Assembly: GCF_001941445.1 (NCBI RefSeq)
Contig: NZ_CP009245.1
Span: 1,201,992-1,265,991, forward strand
Reading direction: 5' to 3'
Length of the DNA: 64,000 nucleotides
Origin: Corynebacterium aquilae DSM 44791
GTDB taxonomy: Bacteria; Actinomycetota; Actinomycetes; Mycobacteriales; Mycobacteriaceae
Part shown: one piece after another, positions 38,107-44,359 of the stretch
How positions within the stretch are numbered: the first letter of the stretch is position 1
Layout: each line of letters starts with the position of its first letter
Notes under the pieces: model-generated
Told to the model about the DNA's origin: nothing
What the model saw: the letters and a program-made list of their open reading frames with translations, nothing else
Databases searched by the model: none
Translations under genes and position numbers: made by a program

Positions 38107-38769
38107 ATGGCCGACTGGATGAGTGCTCTCGACACGTTTGAGCGGCCGACGTTAAAGGGGTCTGCCGAGGCCCTCATTAGAAAAGCGCTGCTAGACGGCT
38201 CAATGAGGCCCGGTGAAATCTACAGTGCCAACGCGCTATCTAGCTCGCTGAAAATCTCGAACTCGCCGGTGCGTGAGGCGATGATGTCGCTGGCCGATCG
38301 GGGTCTACTGGAGCCGGTGCGAAACCGGGGTTTTCGCGTGGTGGAGATGAGCCCTAAGGATCGGCAAGAGGTCTACGACCTGCGGCGATTGATTGAAGTT
38401 GAAGCTGTGCAGCGAGTGGCCATGGCGGGGGTGTCCGAGGCTGTGGGGGATAGGCTGCAGCAGCTCGCCCAGCGCACGGTGGATATCCTTGAACAGGTGA
38501 GTGAGGGGGATATCTTCGACTATTTGGAAGCGGACCATGACTTCCATATGTATCTCATCTCCCAGGTGGGAAACGCTCGCTGGACGCGCCTGGTGGGGCA
38601 GTTGCGCGATCAGTCGCGCATCAACGGCGCCTATATTCACCTGCGGGAAAAGGGCTTGTTGATGCAAAGTGCGCGAGAGCATCTGGAGCTGGTTGATGCC
38701 ATTATTGGCCGCGATGGGCAGCGTGCGGCGGACGTTATGGTGCGCCATCTGGAGTATGCGCGCCCTTAA
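38107..38769 (+). CDS. GntR family regulator with FCD ligand domain
   Basis: A 220-residue transcription factor. The winged-helix N-terminus has ALIRKALLDGSMRPGEIYSA and SNSPVREAMMSLADRGLLEP, the GntR helix-turn-helix. The C-terminal all-helical FCD domain has YDLRRLIEVEAVQRVA, and DHDFHMYLISQVGNARW with the metal-binding Asp/His set, then SAREHLELVDAIIGRDG. Regulators of this FadR subgroup sense organic acids. It is divergent from the symporter and 110 nt before the catabolic operon. The ATG at 38107 follows AGGAAG; an in-frame GTG (38095) and TTG (38038) lie upstream. The likely targets are the two palindromes in the flanking control regions. Confidence 0.92.
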   Translation: MADWMSALDTFERPTLKGSAEALIRKALLDGSMRPGEIYSANALSSSLKISNSPVREAMMSLADRGLLEPVRNRGFRVVEMSPKDRQEVYDLRRLIEVEAVQRVAMAGVSEAVGDRLQQLAQRTVDILEQVSEGDIFDYLEADHDFHMYLISQVGNARWTRLVGQLRDQSRINGAYIHLREKGLLMQSAREHLELVDAIIGRDGQRAADVMVRHLEYARP

Positions 38770-38840
38770 AAAATCTGCGCTGAGCAGGTGATCTAGAAAA
38801 AGTTTTCACTTTTTAGTGCGCTCCCTCACATCTAGTGTTA

Positions 38841-38854
38841 GGTTATCGATAACC
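38841..38854. promoter_or_regulatory. Putative GntR operator 2
   Basis: GGTTATCGATAACC is a perfect 14-bp palindrome between the GntR gene and the flavoprotein gene, 25 nt before the GTG at 38880. It shares the GGTTAT/ATAAC arms with the site at 37950-37962. Confidence 0.7.
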
Positions 38855-38879
38855 GCTAAGCACAGTGAGAGGAGGCAAG

Positions 38880-40067
38880 GTGAAAGACCTCGCAGTACCC
38901 CTAGAACTCAGTTACACCGACCGCCAGCCCAAAGCCGCCGACGTCGTTATCATCGGCGGAGGCGTCATGGGCATGTCCGCCGCTTGGCACCTGGCAGAGC
39001 GCGGCGTTCGACGCATTGTGGTCGTCGAACAATCCGAGCTCGGCAGCGGTTCATCCGCCAAACCCCTCGGCGGCGTTCGGGCCAATTTCTCCGACGAAGC
39101 AAACATCATCCTGGGCAAACGTTCCCTCGACTTCTACGGCACGTTCCAAGAAAACTTCGGTGTCGACATTTCGCTCAACCGCGTGGGATATCTCTTCCTG
39201 GCACACAGCGATTGCGAAGCCGAATGCTTAGCCCAATCCACCCAGACCCAAAACGCCCTCGGCGTGAACTCCGTTCTCGTCACCCCCGACGAAGCCGCGC
39301 TCATCAACCCCTACCTGGATCCCGCATCGCTGACCGCGGCATCTTTTTCGCCCCAGGACGGACACGCATCACCTGCCGCAGTCGTCGCCGGTCTCACCCG
39401 CGCCTGCCTCGCCAAAGGGGTCACCATCGTCAACCGCACCCAGGTGCTCGACATTGATCGCCAAGGCGACCGCATCACCGGGGTCGTCACCAACCGCGGA
39501 CACATCGCCACCGACCGCATCGTCTGTGCAGCCGGCGCCTGGTCCGGCGCCATCGGCGACATGGCCGGGGTGTGGATGCCCGTCGAACCCGTCCGCCGCA
39601 TGATTGGGCTGACCCGACAGCTGGAAAACCCGCACCCGACAATTCCCTTCACCCTGGACCTATCGACCACCTTCTACTTCCACAACTACGGAAACGGATT
39701 GCTGCTTGGCATCTCCCACATGCAGGAGCCCGGTTTCTGTCGGGAATTCAGCTACGACTGGCTGGCAGAATTTAACGACGCGGCCTCCGTCTATGCGCCC
39801 CGGTTGGAAAACCCCGACCTGGTCGGCGGGTGGGCCGGCTACTACGAAAACACCCCAGATCACAACGCACTGATCGGTGCCGCGGACCTAGACGGCTTCT
39901 ACTACATCACCGGCTTTTCCGGACACGGATTCCTCCAAGCGCCAGCCGCCGGCGAACTACTCGCCGACATCATGCTCGACAGGGAATCCTTCATCGACAA
40001 AGAAGTCTTCTCCGCGAAACGCTTTGGCGCAAAAGACCGCATGTTCAACGAAGTCAACATCATCTAG
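38880..40067 (+). CDS. FAD-dependent oxidoreductase, DAO family (sarcosine/pipecolate-oxidase type)
   Basis: A 395-residue flavoprotein. The dinucleotide fold is ADVVIIGGGVMGMSAAWHL (GGGVMG, residues 26-31), followed by SSAKPLGGVRANFSDEAN, as in SoxB/dimethylglycine-type enzymes, and the C-terminal FAD element DGFYYITGFSGHGFLQAPAAG. Such enzymes oxidise secondary or tertiary amines. With the downstream 2-aminoadipate genes, oxidation of L-pipecolate to piperideine-6-carboxylate (the AmaA reaction of Pseudomonas putida) is the best hypothesis. AGGAGG lies just upstream of the GTG at 38880. First gene of the putative operon; the substrate is inferred. Confidence 0.85.
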   Translation: MKDLAVPLELSYTDRQPKAADVVIIGGGVMGMSAAWHLAERGVRRIVVVEQSELGSGSSAKPLGGVRANFSDEANIILGKRSLDFYGTFQENFGVDISLNRVGYLFLAHSDCEAECLAQSTQTQNALGVNSVLVTPDEAALINPYLDPASLTAASFSPQDGHASPAAVVAGLTRACLAKGVTIVNRTQVLDIDRQGDRITGVVTNRGHIATDRIVCAAGAWSGAIGDMAGVWMPVEPVRRMIGLTRQLENPHPTIPFTLDLSTTFYFHNYGNGLLLGISHMQEPGFCREFSYDWLAEFNDAASVYAPRLENPDLVGGWAGYYENTPDHNALIGAADLDGFYYITGFSGHGFLQAPAAGELLADIMLDRESFIDKEVFSAKRFGAKDRMFNEVNII

Positions 40068-40134
40068 CGCTCAGAAGTCGCACCACCCACACCGCACCCA
40101 CGAACCAACCACACTCTAAGGAGCGAGATCAGAT

Positions 40135-41448
40135 ATGACAGTGGCCACCTGGGAACTGCGCGCACGCTTCGCCGCCGCCCTTTCTGAACTCTACGGCCGG
40201 GAAGTCCCCGCATACACCACGCTCGTCGAAGTCTCCGAAGCCGTCAACCGCGACTACATCCGGGCCCACGGCGAGGAAGCCACCCGACTCGGTTCCGTCG
40301 AACGCGTCACCGCCGAACGCCACGGCGCCATCCGCGTCGGATCCCCAAAAGAACTCTCCCAAGCAGCCCGCGTCTTCGCCGCATTCGGAATGTACCCGGT
40401 CGGCTTCTACGACCTGCGCGATGCCGCCAAGGCCAGCGTGCCGGTGGTCTCCACCGCCTTTCGCCCCATCGACGAAGACGAGCTCGCGAAAAACCCCTTC
40501 CGAGTGTTCACCTCGATGCTCGCCACCGACGACCCGCGCTTTTTCAGCCCAGAAATCCAGCAGCGACTCGACGAATTCATCGGCGCGAGAACCCTGTTTC
40601 CCGAAGACCTACTGGAACTGGCCGACCGGGCGGCCGCCGCCGGAGGACTGGAAGAAAACGAAGCCGACCAGCTCGTCGAGAAAGCCACCAAGGCCTTCCA
40701 ACTCTCCGACGATCCAGTCGACCACGAGTGGTACCGCACACTGGAAAACATCTCCGCCGTCGCCGCCGACATCGGAGGGGTCACCACCACACACATCAAC
40801 CACCTCACCCCGCGAGTACTCGACATCGACGACCTCTACAACCGCATGGAAGCCCGCGGCATCACCATGATCGACGAAGTCCAAGGCCCACCCAAATGGA
40901 AAGGCCCCGACGTCCTGCTCCGCCAAACCTCCTTTAGGGCACTCGACGAAGAACGCATCTTCTCCTTCGAAGACGGCACCATCGGCCCCGGCACCCTGCG
41001 CGTGCGCTTCGGCGAAGTCGAACAACGCGGCATCGCGCTCACCCCAAAGGGGCGAGACCTCTACGACCAGCTCATCCACGAGGCCTACCGCGAACCCGAC
41101 CGCTGGGCAGAAGTCATGCCCACCACCGAAGAAGGACTCAGGCAGCAACAACTGGCGTACTTCACCTACGAAAAAGTCGGCGAAGTGCCTGCAGGGACCA
41201 GCCTGGACGACGCCATCGCTCAAGGGCTTGTCGTCGCCACCCCCATCGTCTACGAAGACTTCCTCCCGCGCTCCGCGGCAGGAATCTTCCAATCCAACCT
41301 CAAAGACGAAGGCACCCGCGACGACGGACAGCACGGCACCGACTACGACATCGACGTGCTGTCGAAGATCATCGGCAAACCCATCCACGACCCCTTCGAC
41401 CTGTACGCCGCGCAACAACAGCGCTCCCTGGACGCCCTCGGCATCTAG
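40135..41448 (+). CDS. hglS: DUF1338 protein, probable 2-oxoadipate dioxygenase/decarboxylase
   Basis: A 437-residue member of DUF1338, whose P. putida member HglS uses Fe(II) and oxygen to convert 2-oxoadipate to D-2-hydroxyglutarate. Candidate metal ligands are H63 (ERHGAIRVGS), H220 or H223 (TTHINHLTP) and E294 (RFGEVEQRG), close to the positions known for HglS. The substrate arginine may be R67 just after the first His. AAGGAGCGAG precedes the ATG at 40135. It is flanked by the amine-oxidase-type flavoprotein and an ALDH7-type dehydrogenase, the same trio as in the P. putida lysine locus. The strong context gives good confidence in the reaction. Confidence 0.88.
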   Translation: MTVATWELRARFAAALSELYGREVPAYTTLVEVSEAVNRDYIRAHGEEATRLGSVERVTAERHGAIRVGSPKELSQAARVFAAFGMYPVGFYDLRDAAKASVPVVSTAFRPIDEDELAKNPFRVFTSMLATDDPRFFSPEIQQRLDEFIGARTLFPEDLLELADRAAAAGGLEENEADQLVEKATKAFQLSDDPVDHEWYRTLENISAVAADIGGVTTTHINHLTPRVLDIDDLYNRMEARGITMIDEVQGPPKWKGPDVLLRQTSFRALDEERIFSFEDGTIGPGTLRVRFGEVEQRGIALTPKGRDLYDQLIHEAYREPDRWAEVMPTTEEGLRQQQLAYFTYEKVGEVPAGTSLDDAIAQGLVVATPIVYEDFLPRSAAGIFQSNLKDEGTRDDGQHGTDYDIDVLSKIIGKPIHDPFDLYAAQQQRSLDALGI

Positions 41449-41494
41449 CTAAACCACAACCAACTGTTCCCACCATCCGAAAGGACAAACCACC

Positions 41495-42997
41495 ATGGCA
41501 AACCTCAACGACTCCGTCCGCGCAGCCCTCGACGCCTGCGGAGCCAGCGGATACGAAGGCCCCCACGCCACCCGCACCCCGCTGACCGGTGAAGAACTCA
41601 TCGGCACCGTCGAACACACCGCGAACGACGTCGACCAGGCCATCGCCAAGGCGCAGGCAGCCTTCCGCGAGTGGCGAAACATCCCCGCACCAGTGCGCGG
41701 CAACGTCGTCAAGCGCTGGGGTGAACTGCTCACCGAGCACAAGCGCGACCTTGCAGTCCTCGTCCAGGCCGAGGCCGGAAAATCCATGAGCGAAGCCATG
41801 GGTGAGGTGCAGGAAATGATCGACATCTGCGACTTCGCACTCGGCCAATCCCGCATGCTGTGGGGTAAAACCATGCCCTCCGAGCGTCCCGGACACCGCC
41901 TCATGGAAACCTGGCACCCGCTCGGCGTCGTCGGCATCATCTCCGCCTTCAACTTCCCGGTTGCCGTGTACTCCTGGAACACCGCACTCGCACTGGTCTG
42001 CGGCGACACCGTCGTGTGGAAGCCCTCGGAAATCTGCAAGCTCAGCGCCATCGGCGCCGACGCACTGCTAGCCCGCGCGGTGAAAGACTGCGACGCGCCA
42101 GCCGACATCCACCAGCTCATCCTCGCCGACCGCGCAGCCGGCGAACAGCTCGTCAACGATCCCCGCGTCGCCCTGGTCTCCGCTACCGGCTCCACCCGCA
42201 TGGGACGCGAAGTCGGCCCCAAAGTCGCCGCCCGCTTCGGACGCTTCCTGCTGGAACTCGGCGGCAACAACGCCGCCATCGTCGCCCCCAGCGCCGACCT
42301 CGACCTCGCGCTTCGCGGTGTCGTCTTCGCTGCCGCCGGCACCGCCGGCCAGCGCTGCACCACCATGCGACGCCTGCTGGTACACGAGTCCATCGCCGAT
42401 CAATTCGTTGACAAGCTCGTCGCCGCCTACAAGACCCTGACCATCGGTGATCCCCGCGACGAATCTGTTCTCGTCGGCCCCCTGGTCAACAAGGCCTCCT
42501 TCGATAAGATGCAAAACTCCATCGCCGCCGCACAGGAACAAGGCGGCACCCTGCTGGTCGGCGGCAAACGCGTCCTCGAAGACCAGTTCGCTGACGCCTA
42601 CTACGTCGAACCGGCCATCGTGAAGATGCCCTCCCAGACCGACATCGTGCGCGAAGAAACCTTCGCCCCAATCCTGTACGTGATGACCTACACGGATCTG
42701 GACGACGCGATCGAGGTTCACAACGAAGTGCCCCAAGGCCTGTCCTCGGCCATCTTCACCTCCGACCAGGCGGAATCCGAAAAGTTCCTGTCCGCCTCCG
42801 GCTCAGACTGCGGAATCGCCAACGTCAACATCGGCACCTCCGGCGCTGAGATCGGTGGTGCCTTTGGTGGCGAGAAGGAAACTGGTGGTGGACGCGAGTC
42901 CGGCAGCGACTCTTGGCAGGCCTACATGCGCCGCGCCACCAACACCATCAACTACTCCGGCGAATTGCCGCTGGCGCAGGGCGTGAAGTTCCTGTAA
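41495..42997 (+). CDS. amaB: ALDH7-type aldehyde dehydrogenase, probable 2-aminoadipate semialdehyde dehydrogenase
   Basis: A 500-residue NAD(P)-dependent aldehyde dehydrogenase of the antiquitin (ALDH7A1) group. The general base is in LLELGGNNAAIVAPSADLD and the catalytic Cys in GTAGQRCTTMRRL. The C-terminal block GEKETGGGRESGSDSWQAY is the antiquitin hallmark, and the N-terminal FNFPVAVYSWN is typical too. It would convert 2-aminoadipate 6-semialdehyde (in equilibrium with piperideine-6-carboxylate) to 2-aminoadipate. AAAGGA precedes the ATG at 41495, 46 nt after the DUF1338 stop. A hairpin at 43063-43099 may end this first transcript. Confidence 0.92.
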   Translation: MANLNDSVRAALDACGASGYEGPHATRTPLTGEELIGTVEHTANDVDQAIAKAQAAFREWRNIPAPVRGNVVKRWGELLTEHKRDLAVLVQAEAGKSMSEAMGEVQEMIDICDFALGQSRMLWGKTMPSERPGHRLMETWHPLGVVGIISAFNFPVAVYSWNTALALVCGDTVVWKPSEICKLSAIGADALLARAVKDCDAPADIHQLILADRAAGEQLVNDPRVALVSATGSTRMGREVGPKVAARFGRFLLELGGNNAAIVAPSADLDLALRGVVFAAAGTAGQRCTTMRRLLVHESIADQFVDKLVAAYKTLTIGDPRDESVLVGPLVNKASFDKMQNSIAAAQEQGGTLLVGGKRVLEDQFADAYYVEPAIVKMPSQTDIVREETFAPILYVMTYTDLDDAIEVHNEVPQGLSSAIFTSDQAESEKFLSASGSDCGIANVNIGTSGAEIGGAFGGEKETGGGRESGSDSWQAYMRRATNTINYSGELPLAQGVKFL

Positions 42998-43062
42998 CCC
43001 CTCCAGGCCAACCGGTCTTAAAACCCCTGAAGCGTCATCGCTTCCACATCACAACCACCCAC

Positions 43063-43099
43063 CAGCCGGTGGGGTGCAGCCCACGCATCCCACCGGCTG
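43063..43099 (+). terminator. Stem-loop after the ALDH7 gene
   Basis: A perfect 11-bp inverted repeat CAGCCGGTGGG/CCCACCGGCTG (43063-43073 and 43089-43099), followed by TTTGCG. It may end or weaken readthrough into the dehydrogenase gene 43 nt later. Confidence 0.6.
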
Positions 43100-43141
43100 T
43101 TTGCGACCAGCACCAATCCCTTGACTACGCAAAGGACTTCC

Positions 43142-44269
43142 ATGTTTGACCTCATCGACGACTGGGGACCCGAAAAAATCGTTGTCGTGGCCGACGAAAA
43201 GACACAGATGAAAGGTGTTCTCGTCATCGATAACACCGCGCGCGGAATGGGTAAAGGCGGAACCCGCATGCAACCCACCGTCAGTGTGGAAGAAATCGCG
43301 CGCCTAGCACGAGTAATGACCTGGAAGTGGGCAGCAGTAGACCTGTTCTACGGCGGAGCAAAAGCAGGTATCCAAGCCGATCCCAACAGCCCATACAAGG
43401 AGGAAATCCTGCGCTCCTTCGTGCGGAAGCTCTCCAATGAGGTGCCGGAGGAATACGTCTTTGGGCTTGACATGGGGCTGACGGAAAACGACGCTGCCAT
43501 CATCATCGATGAGCTGGGGCGCGGAACCGCGGTCGGCACCCCTGCCAGCCTCGGCGGGGTGCCCTATGACGCGCTCGGGGTCACAGGTTTTGGCGTTGCC
43601 GAAGTGACGGACGAAATCGCAAAGAGCAAGGGACTCGCTGGAGCACGGGTCGCCATTCAAGGTTTTGGGGCTGTTGGCCGGGCGACCGCCCGGCGCATGC
43701 ACGAGTTGGGCTACACGGTCTGCGCCATCTCCACCGCCAAAGGGGCGCTCGCCGATTCCCAAGGACTTGATATCCCTACGCTGGACAACCTCTACGCCAG
43801 CCATGGTGATGCCGTCGTCGAGGAATTCCCATCGCAGCGCATCGAACTTGGGCAGGAACTGTTCACCGACGCCGAGATCCTCATCCCTGCAGCACTTCAA
43901 GACGTCATCGGTGTCGAAGACGTGTCGAACCTGAAGTCTCGCCTCATCGTCGAAGGTGCGAACCTGCCGACCAGCCCCGAAGCCCAAGCTGAACTGCACG
44001 CTCGAGGCGTAACAGTCGTACCTGACTTCATCGCCAACGCAGGTGGAGTGGTGAGTGCGGCTTTCGCGATGGAGGCACGGCAGTCTGCCTTCCGCGTCGA
44101 ACCGGACAACATTTTTGCCACCATTTCCTCAAAATTGCGAGGAAATGCTGCGAGCATCATTGGTGTCGCCGATGACACAAACCGGCTTCCCCACGTCGTC
44201 GCACGCGATATCGCCCAACAACGCGTCAGAGATGCCATGGACCTGCGTGGCCGCCGCCTGCCCCGCTGA
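43142..44269 (+). CDS. Glu/Leu/Phe/Val-type amino-acid dehydrogenase
   Basis: A 375-residue oxidative deaminase. The catalytic region has ARGMGKGGTRMQPTVS, WKWAAVDLFYGGAKAGI with K62 and the active Lys K74, and the NAD fold is AIQGFGAVGRATARRMHELG. Substrates of the family are glutamate and branched or aromatic amino acids. No aminotransferase gene lies in this cluster, so this enzyme could deaminate 2-aminoadipate, one carbon longer than glutamate, to 2-oxoadipate for the DUF1338 enzyme. AAAGGA lies 5 nt before the ATG at 43142. Codon use here is less C-biased than in the three genes before it. Substrate is an inference. Confidence 0.9.
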   Translation: MFDLIDDWGPEKIVVVADEKTQMKGVLVIDNTARGMGKGGTRMQPTVSVEEIARLARVMTWKWAAVDLFYGGAKAGIQADPNSPYKEEILRSFVRKLSNEVPEEYVFGLDMGLTENDAAIIIDELGRGTAVGTPASLGGVPYDALGVTGFGVAEVTDEIAKSKGLAGARVAIQGFGAVGRATARRMHELGYTVCAISTAKGALADSQGLDIPTLDNLYASHGDAVVEEFPSQRIELGQELFTDAEILIPAALQDVIGVEDVSNLKSRLIVEGANLPTSPEAQAELHARGVTVVPDFIANAGGVVSAAFAMEARQSAFRVEPDNIFATISSKLRGNAASIIGVADDTNRLPHVVARDIAQQRVRDAMDLRGRRLPR

Positions 44270-44359
44270 TACTGGGCGCGCATCGGCACTACCCCGTTTC
44301 TGATGTGCGCCACGCGTGACAAAGAGTTGATTCGGTTTTGAGCAATTGGAGGAGCCCCT

